A stretch of DNA of 5,961 nt, from contig CAKRHL010000137.1 in NCBI GenBank assembly GCA_934338765.1, positions 1 through 5,961 of the forward strand. The letters are read 5' to 3'. This DNA is from an uncultured Lachnospiraceae bacterium. GTDB lineage: Bacteria > Bacillota > Clostridia > Lachnospirales > Lachnospiraceae. The notes beneath the pieces are model-generated. The model worked only from the letters and a program-made list of their open reading frames with translations, had not been told where the DNA came from and did no database searches. Positions 1 to 5,886 of this stretch are shown piece by piece. Positions within the stretch are counted from its first letter, which is position 1. Each line of letters begins with the position of its first letter. The translations under genes and the position numbers were made by a program.

Positions 1-967
1 TTATAAGGCCACTGAGCCATACCTCATAGCTGTGGCCACCATCCGGATACAGATACCAGATATGATCCACCCGGTTCTCCGTTAATATATTATGATAGCC
101 CTCCGGAATATCTCCCACGGTAGAATCACTGGTACCACTACATAGCAATATAAGTTTCGGCTTTCTGCTATGCTTTGTCAGCTTCAACAAAGAGGTGTCA
201 AGACTTGGAGCAGCAGAAAAGGAGCCAATATAATTGAAGCGGTTCAAATGAGTAAATCCAACCAATAATGACTCCATGCCTCCCATAGATAATCCGGCAA
301 CGGCTGTATCTTTTCGCTTATCTGATACATTATAATGGGAATTGATAAATGGCATCAGATCTCCGGTCAGCTCCCGGTCGAATTTCTCATACGCCTCAAT
401 ATTTTCCGGACTGATTGCCTGTGTCGTCCTTTTGTTTTTCTTTGGTGTAATACTCGGACAAACCACCACGCAGGGAGTACTCTCTCCATCCGCAATCATA
501 TTATCCAGGACGTTATCTGCTTTCATAGAGATCCATTGTGATCCATCACAACCGATTCCATGAAGCAGATAAAGCACCGGATATTTTTTATGCTTAGAAT
601 ATTGGGGAGGGGTATATACATATACCTCCCTCTTCTCCCCAATTACCTTAGAATAATAATGTACCTTTTTCATTTTACCCTTTGGTACATTTCGCTCCTT
701 TGTATATGCATCCAGATCTCTTTTAAAATAGGCTTCAAAATCCTCTTTCCGCCCACTTTGCTTTGCAATACTCCAGGTAGCAGCCGAAGGAATCGGCGTT
801 TCAGGTATTTCTTTTGTAACAGACTGCCCCCCTGATTGTTGTCCTATTTTTCGTACAGTTTCTTTTTTCTTTGTGTATCCTTCATAAGACACCGCACATC
901 CAACCCCTATAAGCAGAAGTACAACTATAACAGTGACAACAAATATCCTGTTTCGATTTTCTTTCAT
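1..967 (-). CDS. Secreted or membrane-anchored alpha/beta-hydrolase esterase (C-terminus cut by window edge)
   Basis: The frame is open from ATG at 967 to the left edge, giving 322 visible residues with no stop. It is an esterase of the esterase D / feruloyl-esterase-like alpha/beta-hydrolase family, which hydrolyses carboxylic esters such as acetyl or feruloyl groups on plant polysaccharides; the substrate here is unknown. Visible elements are an N-terminal hydrophobic helix (about residues 8-23), a charged linker rich in Lys, Thr and Pro to about residue 65, the oxyanion-hole region YLLHG (133-137), the nucleophile motif GLSMGG (Ser227), a likely acid Asp281 in SGTSDS, and His312 in GGHSYE. 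The triad is therefore complete. The family normally ends about 10-15 residues after the last motif seen (VWLSGL), so little is missing. Cys24 follows the hydrophobic stretch, but the -3 residue is Gly, so a lipoprotein signal is doubtful; an uncleaved anchor or an ordinary signal peptide is as likely. The ribosome site (TTGGGG) is weak. It lies 17 nt after the kinase gene and is probably cotranscribed with it. Confidence 0.85.
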   Translation of the reverse strand, partial: MKENRNRIFVVTVIVVLLLIGVGCAVSYEGYTKKKETVRKIGQQSGGQSVTKEIPETPIPSAATWSIAKQSGRKEDFEAYFKRDLDAYTKERNVPKGKMKKVHYYSKVIGEKREVYVYTPPQYSKHKKYPVLYLLHGIGCDGSQWISMKADNVLDNMIADGESTPCVVVCPSITPKKNKRTTQAISPENIEAYEKFDRELTGDLMPFINSHYNVSDKRKDTAVAGLSMGGMESLLVGFTHLNRFNYIGSFSAAPSLDTSLLKLTKHSRKPKLILLCSGTSDSTVGDIPEGYHNILTENRVDHIWYLYPDGGHSYEVWLSGLI

Positions 968-984
968 AGATACCCCAACTTATA

Positions 985-1911
985 TTAAAAAATTCCGTTT
1001 TCCAGTTTCTTCACTTCCCTTGCAAAATCGTCCAGCACCCAGTCATACATATGTGGATCTTCGTATTCGCGGTATCCCCGCTCCACCACCATTCCCAAAC
1101 GCTGCCAGATACGATAGATCTGAAGACGGATCTTTTCATTTCCGGTAAATTTTGTTTTGCCATAGCCCTGCAGAAAATACGGATTTGGCACATCTCCAAA
1201 GTCGTGAAAATCATGGCTTAATAACGGATCTGACCATAAGACTGCCGCATAATCAATAAGTCCGGTCAGCTTTCCGTTTTTTATCATAAGATTTCCATCC
1301 CAAGTATCGGTATGTACATAAACCGGGACAGTTACTTCATCCAATTCTTTTTCATACTTTCGTATCAGTTTCTTAAGTTCATCCGGTGTAATCCCGGGAA
1401 TTGATATCTCCTTTTCTTCGGCATCACATAGCAGCCAGTCAAACAGCAGATTCATAAAATCACTGTTTTTCCTGCAATAACTCTCCGGAATATTGGGGAC
1501 TCCAAAGATATCTGCCTTTAAGGAACAGATCTTTCGTGTGATCTCTCCCATTTCCTTCTTCACCTCTGCCCTCTGAGTATCCGTGATCATCTGATCATCA
1601 CACAACGGTACTCCATCCAGATAACTCATAAAGAAATATGGGACATTGCATATTTCTCTGCTGTCATCATAAAAGAGCAATTTCGGCATCGGAATATCCA
1701 GCCGTTCCTGAAATAATTTCAACATTTCCGCTTCCGTTGAAATATATTGCACTTCATGACGCATCACCTTTACTCCTGCGTCTGAAGCAAGCTTTAGTAC
1801 CATTTTTTCTTCGGCTGTTTCGACCAGATAAACTGCACTGAAGGTATCACTGATAAATATAAAGATTTTCGTATTGAATTCTCTCTCCAAAATATTATCC
1901 ACCCAAAACAA
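985..1911 (-). CDS. Aminoglycoside phosphotransferase (APH)-like small-molecule kinase
   Basis: A 308-residue protein of the APH / choline-kinase-like fold, which transfers phosphate from ATP to a hydroxyl of a small molecule such as an aminoglycoside, macrolide, sugar or amino alcohol. Visible features are a beta-strand pair ending in VLKLA (ATP-binding Lys40), Glu53 in RHEV, the hinge region PYFFMSYLDG (91-100), the catalytic loop HTDTWDGN with Asp202 and Asn207, and the metal-binding Asp220 in GLIDY. All key residues are present, so it should be active if expressed. The substrate cannot be assigned; the sequence is not one I recognise as a characterised resistance enzyme. The start is uncertain. 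The listed start is TTG with no Shine-Dalgarno, no ATG lies in frame before an upstream TAA at about position 1960, and the N-terminal lobe looks slightly short. It is followed after 17 nt by the esterase gene and preceded by a terminator (1991-2030), so it needs its own promoter, for which I see only weak candidates. Confidence 0.8.
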   Translation of the reverse strand: MFWVDNILEREFNTKIFIFISDTFSAVYLVETAEEKMVLKLASDAGVKVMRHEVQYISTEAEMLKLFQERLDIPMPKLLFYDDSREICNVPYFFMSYLDGVPLCDDQMITDTQRAEVKKEMGEITRKICSLKADIFGVPNIPESYCRKNSDFMNLLFDWLLCDAEEKEISIPGITPDELKKLIRKYEKELDEVTVPVYVHTDTWDGNLMIKNGKLTGLIDYAAVLWSDPLLSHDFHDFGDVPNPYFLQGYGKTKFTGNEKIRLQIYRIWQRLGMVVERGYREYEDPHMYDWVLDDFAREVKKLENGIF

Positions 1912-1990
1912 TATAATGCCACAAACAGCACACCAAAAATCAGATAAACTGTATCTCCATGGTTAAACCAATACCCTTTACACATAAAAG

Positions 1991-2030
1991 GAAAAAAACG
2001 CAGGCGAAATCATTCGTTTCTGCTCTGCGT
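1991..2030 (-). terminator. Rho-independent terminator after the KTR gene
   Basis: On the minus strand, ACGCAG (2030-2025) pairs with CTGCGT (2003-1998). The loop side contains a further GAAA/TTTC pairing, and an uninterrupted run of seven T follows the stem (1998-1992). The stem begins 1 nt after the TAA of the Cys-rich KTR gene (2032-2034), so it closes the TetR-fragment/KTR transcript and separates it from the downstream kinase-esterase pair. Confidence 0.75.
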
Positions 2031-2031
2031 C

Positions 2032-2214
2032 TTAGCGTCCGGCAATCGATTGATGATCCACTATATGATCCTTCACATTGATAATAAAACTCTCCTTACA
2101 TTTTGGACAAAACAGCGGAAAATGCCTTAGTTCCTTATCATCCAATATCTGCGTCCTTGTCTTGGCTCTGCATACCGGACATAAGGTCCATTTACCCGTT
2201 ACTACCGCTTTCAT
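2032..2214 (-). CDS. Cysteine-rich KTR zinc-ribbon protein
   Basis: A 60-residue protein matching the Cys_rich_KTR family: two CxxC knuckles (Cys12/Cys15 in LCPVC and Cys36/Cys39 in FCPKC), the family signature KTR at 18-20, and the conserved HFPLFCPKCK segment (31-40) followed by INVK. The four cysteines very likely bind one zinc. The biochemical role of the family is unknown; members are small cytoplasmic proteins often found in conjugative elements and resistance regions of Firmicutes. ATG at 2214 is chosen because GGGAGGTGA sits 8 nt before it; a GTG at 2226 is part of that ribosome site and is rejected. The start lies inside the 3' end of the upstream TetR-like gene (23-nt overlap), so its translation is probably coupled to that frame. 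A terminator follows directly. Confidence 0.85.
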   Translation of the reverse strand: MKAVVTGKWTLCPVCRAKTRTQILDDKELRHFPLFCPKCKESFIINVKDHIVDHQSIAGR

Positions 2215-2464
2215 GTGGTTTATCACCTCCCGATAAAACCTGTATAATCCCCTCCCTGACGCCTAATCCTTTTAAATATATCAGCCCCGTGTTGTGAAGC
2301 ATACGATACATATTTTCTTTTGTATCTTGAACGATCCCCGAAGCAATCAAGGTTCCTATTCCCTGTGTATATACCATCATCGTCATGACAAAATCCATAG
2401 CCTGCTCCACCGTAATTTCCAATTCAATCATATGATACACAACTCGAACAATTTCATCAACCAC
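2192..2464 (-). CDS. TetR-type C-terminal domain protein lacking the DNA-binding HTH (probable remnant)
   Basis: A 90-residue, mostly helical product whose core, TQGIGTLIASG (about 33-43), resembles the ligand-binding/dimerisation domain of TetR/AcrR repressors. The roughly 50-residue N-terminal helix-turn-helix is absent. Only 53 bp separate this start from the stop of the acetyltransferase gene, and the in-frame sequence upstream gives only about nine extra codons (LYTRRGILV...) before a stop, so the missing part is not hidden in that frame. The start is GTG at 2464 with AGAGG 7 nt before it, so the fragment may still be translated, at least to support coupled expression of the KTR gene that overlaps its 3' end. 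It is best read as a 5'-truncated TetR regulator; a deliberately headless protein that binds a ligand or another TetR subunit is possible but unproven. Confidence 0.6.
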   Translation of the reverse strand: MVDEIVRVVYHMIELEITVEQAMDFVMTMMVYTQGIGTLIASGIVQDTKENMYRMLHNTGLIYLKGLGVREGIIQVLSGGDKPHESGSNG

Positions 2465-2517
2465 TAATATACCTCTTCTCGTGTATAATTATGATAATCC
2501 CTCTGCAGTAATTGCTT

Positions 2518-3063
2518 TCATTTCACATCTTCCTCGACTCGCTCTCCCGCTATGTCCAACTCAAGATTCATCAGATCAAAATCAATATATTCTCCATCGA
2601 TTTTGAAAAAATGAGGAAATGTACACAGTTTCCGAAAACCATATTTCTCATACAAATGTATGGCGCGGGTATTGCTGCTGCGTACTTCAAGATTCAACTG
2701 CTCAAAGCCGTTCTCTTTGGCGAAAGCAAGAATTTCTTCCATCAAATCCGATGCCGCACCGCAGCCCCACCATGCTTTTTTCAGACTGATTCCGAATACC
2801 CCACGATGGCTCATGCGATTGTGGTTACGATTCAAACTTGCCGTGCCAATGATCTCACCATCTACCTTAGCAAAAAACTGAGCATTATCCGTCGATCCAC
2901 ACTGCGCACGCAGATAATCCTGCTCTGCTTCAAGGCTAAGTGGCACACCTTCCGCGCCGAAGCTGAGGTTATTCGTTTCGCCACCTACGATTTTTAGATA
3001 ATCCAACAGTTCCGCAGCCTCTTCCGGTCGTGCGCGTTCAATGACAAACAAATTGTTACTCAT
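2518..3063 (-). CDS. GNAT family N-acetyltransferase
   Basis: A 181-residue acetyltransferase of the GNAT superfamily, which moves an acetyl group from acetyl-CoA to an amine. The fold is visible in order: an N-terminal beta-alpha segment (FVIERARPEEAAELLDYL), the central strand IIGTASL (71-77), motif A with the pyrophosphate-binding loop WWGCGAASDLM (98-108) after the strand GVFGISL, and motif B with LNLEV (123-127) and N131-T-R-A-I-H-L-Y-E-K-Y-G-F143. The substrate cannot be read from sequence. ATG at 3063 is chosen over a GTG at 3093 because ATG overlaps the DUF3795 stop as ATGAGTAA (8 nt), a normal coupling arrangement, with GAGG 11 nt upstream. It is the last gene of the methyltransferase-DUF3795-GNAT operon. 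No clear terminator is visible in the 53 bp that follow. Confidence 0.88.
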   Translation of the reverse strand: MSNNLFVIERARPEEAAELLDYLKIVGGETNNLSFGAEGVPLSLEAEQDYLRAQCGSTDNAQFFAKVDGEIIGTASLNRNHNRMSHRGVFGISLKKAWWGCGAASDLMEEILAFAKENGFEQLNLEVRSSNTRAIHLYEKYGFRKLCTFPHFFKIDGEYIDFDLMNLELDIAGERVEEDVK

Positions 3064-3436
3064 CTTTAAGACTTCCTCTCTCTGTTGCCTCACGAAATTG
3101 GTTCAAGTTTTCCAAAACAAACGGGCTATTCGCTGCAATACTTCCAAGCGTCGGACATCCGTCCATCTTCGGACAATCGGCACAGGTATCCAGTCCATTT
3201 TTCCGTACACAATTATGTACGGGACAGAGTTTGTCGCAGAAAGGTGTTTTTACACCCTCTATGCGACATCCGACGCAGTTAAGCATTTCCGGTGTGATCG
3301 TTACCCCGTTGAGCTTTGTCCACAAAGTGGCGGTTTGCTCACGCAGAGCATTGTCGTCCGTAATTGTTGCGATCCTTGCATCGCACTTTTCGCAATCCAA
3401 GCCGCAACAGCCAATCAGTTGGTTTTTGTTTTTCAT
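3056..3436 (-). CDS. DUF3795 cysteine-rich protein
   Basis: A 126-residue protein with 12 cysteines (10, 11, 15, 18, 54, 57, 67, 71, 76, 85, 88, 94). The start CCGLDCEKCDAR (10-21) is the hallmark of the DUF3795 family, followed by NCVGC (53-57), FCDKLC (66-71), CVRKNGLDTCADCP (76-89) and a final GC (93-94). The spacing suggests binding of zinc or an iron-sulfur cluster, but the family's function is unknown. The start is secure: AGGAGG lies 6 nt before ATG at 3436. The gene begins 2 nt after the methyltransferase stop and overlaps the GNAT gene by 8 nt, so the three are almost certainly one transcript. DUF3795 proteins commonly stand next to small enzymes in Clostridia; this context links it to acetylation and methylation but does not define a role. 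Confidence 0.87.
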   Translation of the reverse strand: MKNKNQLIGCCGLDCEKCDARIATITDDNALREQTATLWTKLNGVTITPEMLNCVGCRIEGVKTPFCDKLCPVHNCVRKNGLDTCADCPKMDGCPTLGSIAANSPFVLENLNQFREATERGSLKDE

Positions 3437-3438
3437 CG

Positions 3439-4344
3439 TTACCTCCTAACAGCAAGACAGTAGTTGACATGCTCAAAGGCTTTCATATCCGCCCCGACTT
3501 TGTCGATGATGTCCTTTTGAATATCATCGGGCGTCAGCAACTCATAAATCAGAAATCCATGCTTTTCAAGCAGTTTTTCAAGTTCATTGTAGCCAAATGC
3601 CGACTGCATCGGTTCACCGCCTGCTTTTGCCATCATAATCGTATTCTGCACACGCTTTTCGCGGGCATCAAAGAAGTCCTCATCCGGATAATCAAATACA
3701 ATGGCACTTCCATCCGTGCAAAGTCTGGATAGTGCAGTGAGCATCGTGTCGATTTCTTCCACTGAAAGATAATATGTCACACCAAGCCATGAGAAAAAGG
3801 ATTTAGCGGACGGATCAAAGCCGGCAGTGATCAGGCATTCCGTTAGATTATCTTTCGTAAAGTCCACAGGAACAAAGGCAAGATTGTCGGGAACTGTCCA
3901 GCTTGTGCGTCTAATCCGTTTCCGTTTGTCTGTCTGGGTCAAAGGATGATCCACCTCAAATACCCTGTGTTTCGCCAAGAACTCTTTTTCCCGAAAAGCA
4001 AAGGTATCCATGCCTGCACCGAGGATGACATATTGCTTTGTGCCAGTCTGAGCGGCAGCTTTTAATGCCTGCTCCGTATAGGCTGCACGACAAAGCGGTG
4101 ACGGTGCGATATGAACATTCACAATTCTGCGCAATAACTCTGTTGGTTCCTGCTTTGCCGGGTCGATCTCCGGTTCAAAGAATTGTACACCGTCTAAGAT
4201 ATACCCCTGAACGGCAGCATATTCTTCTGCTGTCATCAGTTTCTTGGCGAGATGATCCTCAAAAACCGGATGTTCTTCATTTTCTGTATGAAACGCCCGT
4301 CCAAACGAACTCATCAAGGCTGTAATACTAGATTTATTATTCAT
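3439..4344 (-). CDS. Class I SAM-dependent methyltransferase, leucine carboxymethyltransferase-like (LCM/TIGR00027 type)
   Basis: A 301-residue methyltransferase using S-adenosylmethionine. Visible signatures are the glycine-rich SAM loop YVILGAGMDTFAFR (105-118), the acidic FEVDHP (129-134) that would bind the SAM ribose hydroxyls, VPVDFT (158-163), and WLGVTYYLS (186-194) followed by a helix EEIDTML. These match the LCM family, whose eukaryotic members carboxymethylate phosphatase 2A; bacterial members are thought to act on small molecules such as polyketides or other carboxylates, and the substrate here is unknown. Length is usual for the family. ATG at 4344 has AGGAGG 7 nt upstream. It is the first gene of a tight operon with DUF3795 and GNAT. 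Upstream is the remnant of another acetyltransferase, 61 bp away. GC content is slightly higher by eye (about 43-50% in sampled stretches) than in the kinase or LytTR genes, which hints at a separate origin. Confidence 0.87.
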   Translation of the reverse strand: MNNKSSITALMSSFGRAFHTENEEHPVFEDHLAKKLMTAEEYAAVQGYILDGVQFFEPEIDPAKQEPTELLRRIVNVHIAPSPLCRAAYTEQALKAAAQTGTKQYVILGAGMDTFAFREKEFLAKHRVFEVDHPLTQTDKRKRIRRTSWTVPDNLAFVPVDFTKDNLTECLITAGFDPSAKSFFSWLGVTYYLSVEEIDTMLTALSRLCTDGSAIVFDYPDEDFFDAREKRVQNTIMMAKAGGEPMQSAFGYNELEKLLEKHGFLIYELLTPDDIQKDIIDKVGADMKAFEHVNYCLAVRR

Positions 4345-4405
4345 TTCCGTACCTCCTGTGCGACTATCTTTGTTTTCTCCTCTTCCATATCCAGAAACAC
4401 ATCTA

Positions 4406-4718
4406 CTATAAAAGAATCAATCCCTCATATTCATCCCGGCAGATCGAACATACCACCAGGTCACACCGCAGTCCCGTCTTCACATCGATCCTTCTATTTC
4501 GAAGAATCCCATCTGTTACAAATCCAAGCTTTTTTAATAATTTTTTTGACGAAAAATTATTAATATTATATTTTGCCTCCATCATATACATAGATTTATT
4601 TTCCAAGCTGTTCATCCTGCCCCCATCCCTTATAACAGGAAGCTACGTCAGCAGGATCAAAATGTCTTATACATAATCTCTCCGTTTCATATTGTTCTCT
4701 TTTAATCATGTCATCCAT
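4406..4718 (-). pseudogene. RimJ-like GNAT acetyltransferase pseudogene with internal deletion and frame change
   Basis: Two pieces of one acetyltransferase are left. The first frame (ATG at 4718, stop at 4596-4598, 40 codons) gives ETERLCIRHFDPADVASCYK then GWGQDEQ, the classic start of RimJ-like GNAT proteins (TERL-x-x-R-x-F...D...WxxD). The second frame (from about 4580 down to TAG at 4406) gives MEAKYNINNFSSKKLLKKLG followed by FVTDGILRNRR and a CRDEY ending, the motif-B and C-terminal part of the same kind of enzyme. In intact relatives about 80-100 residues lie between, including the acetyl-CoA pyrophosphate loop; here the parts adjoin within about 20 bp and in different frames. The gene is therefore dead as an acetyltransferase. 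It starts 45 nt after the DUF3021 gene with no terminator between, so it may still be transcribed. The 69-codon frame beginning at 4615 should not be annotated as an independent gene. Confidence 0.8.
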
Positions 4719-4763
4719 TGCGTCTTCGTCTTCCTCTCTTTCCTTTCTGCTATCAGACTACTT

Positions 4764-5204
4764 TCATCCATTCGCTTTTTTCTTTCTGTGTTCTGTAATC
4801 CTTCGGTTTATCTTATCTGCCTCTTCTTTCTCCAGATACCACTTCACAAGATAGGATAACACATCACAAACTGCCGTGGAGATCATTATCGCAACATAGA
4901 CTATTGTGGAAACGCGATCTCCCATAATAAGATAAATCACAACACACATTGCAATTTCCAAAACGACGAGTTCTATCCCTCTCTGCCACATGATCTGTGA
5001 AATCGTCATATCCTCCTTCAGATAGATAGGAATACATGGGATCATACAGATGAGTGCCAACCCAAACGGCAGAAAAAAATAGACGAAACTGATGCTGTTA
5101 TTTCTTGCAAAAAGACTGCCGATCACTGCAATCGCAAATGTACATTCTGCCACAACCGTTATGTAATCAAACAGAAACTCTCTTTTCGGATCAAATTCTT
5201 TCAT
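4764..5204 (-). CDS. DUF3021 integral membrane protein, probable inhibitor partner of the LytTR regulator
   Basis: A 146-residue membrane protein with four predicted helices at about 12-32, 40-61, 76-95 and 98-119, then a highly charged cytoplasmic tail (LEKEEADKINRR...EHRKKKANG). Size, topology and position directly after a LytTR gene match DUF3021 proteins. In streptococcal LytTR regulatory systems (HdrRM, BrsRM) the membrane partner holds the LytTR activator inactive until an unknown signal arrives; the same role is inferred here. ATG at 5204 is preferred over the ATG at 5210 because AGGAGG ends 6 nt before it, and the upstream ATG abuts the ribosome site. It overlaps the end of the LytTR gene by 14 nt, so the two proteins should be made in a fixed ratio through translational coupling. 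Confidence 0.85.
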   Translation of the reverse strand: MKEFDPKREFLFDYITVVAECTFAIAVIGSLFARNNSISFVYFFLPFGLALICMIPCIPIYLKEDMTISQIMWQRGIELVVLEIAMCVVIYLIMGDRVSTIVYVAIMISTAVCDVLSYLVKWYLEKEEADKINRRITEHRKKKANG

Positions 5205-5652
5205 CGTCATCCTCCTCCATAAAACAATCTTCAATTTCCCTCGCATATCTTCTTGTAATCAATATTTCTTCTCCATTTTCCATTCTGGCATATAATCTTC
5301 CATTCAGTGCAGTCCGGACAGAAGTAATATGTTCTACATTGACAAGCATTGTTTTAGATGCTCTGCATATGGTTCTTCTGCTGACCCTTTCTTCCACCTG
5401 ATACAGTCTGCCTTTGATTTCATAAACACCGTCCACAGTATATGCAAATACCCTGCCGTCCACTGTCTCAAAATACAGAATATCCTCTACTCTGACCGAT
5501 ACTCTTTCCTTGTTCTGCATATATCCGGTCAAAGCATCCCCTTTATGCTGCACATATTCTTTTATCTCTTCAAAATCCTTTGTAAGTCTTATGTATTGAA
5601 GAATGACGCCCTCTTCCTCCAAATTGTTTACAAGCTTTTCTGTTACTCTCAT
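5191..5652 (-). CDS. LytTR DNA-binding transcriptional regulator
   Basis: A 153-residue protein with a short N-terminal helical region (1-45) and a C-terminal LytTR domain (about 46-147). Typical LytTR landmarks are VRVEDILYFETVDGRVFAYT (53-72), VYEIKGRLYQVEERV (76-90), CRASKTMLVNVEHI (96-109), LNGRLYARMENGEEI (116-130) and the final TRRYAREIEDCF. There is no receiver domain, so it is not a two-component response regulator but the single-domain type paired with DUF3021 membrane proteins. It is expected to bind tandem sites in promoters, often including its own. ATG at 5652 has GAAGG about 8 nt upstream and overlaps the stop of a 28-codon frame as ATGA, suggesting coupling. The downstream gene overlaps by 14 nt. 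Confidence 0.92.
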   Translation of the reverse strand: MRVTEKLVNNLEEEGVILQYIRLTKDFEEIKEYVQHKGDALTGYMQNKERVSVRVEDILYFETVDGRVFAYTVDGVYEIKGRLYQVEERVSRRTICRASKTMLVNVEHITSVRTALNGRLYARMENGEEILITRRYAREIEDCFMEEDDDERI

Positions 5653-5735
5653 CGTTTTTCCCTTCCGGCTCCATCGCTAATGTCCTTATTCGCATGCTTT
5701 TCATTCTGTGTCAGGACTCCGCTTCGTTCTTCCAT
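5649..5735 (-). CDS. 28-residue micro-ORF translationally coupled to the LytTR gene
   Basis: ATG at 5735 has a good ribosome site (GGAGAGG, 8 nt spacing) and opens a 28-codon frame ending in TGA at 5649-5651, which overlaps the LytTR ATG as ATGA. The product begins MEERSGVLTQNEKHANK and ends GREKR; it is hydrophilic with no signal peptide or membrane helix, and I recognise no family. Strong initiation plus the ATGA junction argues for real translation, either as a leader that sets LytTR expression or as a small protein of its own. It could also be the remnant of a longer lost gene. The peptide itself may have no function. Confidence 0.45.
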   Translation of the reverse strand: MEERSGVLTQNEKHANKDISDGAGREKR

Positions 5736-5780
5736 ACCAGCTACCTCTCCATATATTTTTGGTGATCTGTCACTGTAAGT

Positions 5781-5809
5781 ACTCTATCGTGATTTGATTT
5801 TATTGTCTA
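5781..5809 (-). promoter_or_regulatory. Candidate sigma-70/sigma-A promoter of the LytTR operon
   Basis: On the minus strand, TAGACA (5809-5804, 5 of 6 to TTGACA) and TAGAGT (5786-5781, 4 of 6 to TATAAT) are separated by exactly 17 bp. Transcription would start near 5774 and reach the micro-ORF ribosome site about 20-25 nt later, a sensible leader length. It is the best match I found between the window end and the operon, but no experimental data support it. Confidence 0.45.
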
Positions 5810-5886
5810 TATACATACAACTAACATGCTTAAAACTAATACCAAGATGCATAAAGATACCCATTTTCTGCAATACTCAATCACTT

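Noticed and set aside
896..967. Lipoprotein signal on the esterase
   Set aside because: A Cys follows the hydrophobic stretch at residue 24, but GVGC lacks the aliphatic -3 residue of a lipobox, so lipidation is not claimed.
1794..1985. 63-codon minus-strand frame with a hydrophobic helix
   Set aside because: Its ATG has no ribosome site and sits 5 nt after the terminator T-run; the second half is a shadow of the kinase gene. Kept only as a hint of a junction.
2212..2226. GTG at 2226 as the start of the KTR protein
   Set aside because: The GTG is embedded in the GGGAGGTGA ribosome site that serves ATG at 2214.
2465..2517. Promoter for the TetR-like fragment (TTACTG, 17 bp, TTATAC)
   Set aside because: The -10 match is only two of six positions; it is not strong enough to list.
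2512..2997. 161-codon plus-strand frame
   Set aside because: It lies wholly opposite the GNAT gene, which has clear motifs A and B; the plus-strand product has no recognisable domain.
3041..3732. Plus-strand frames of 122-140 codons
   Set aside because: They are antisense shadows of the DUF3795 and methyltransferase genes, both supported by family motifs and ribosome sites.
5329..5778. 149-codon plus-strand frame
   Set aside because: It is antisense to the LytTR gene and rich in Phe/Cys/Ser as expected of a shadow; no ribosome site was seen.
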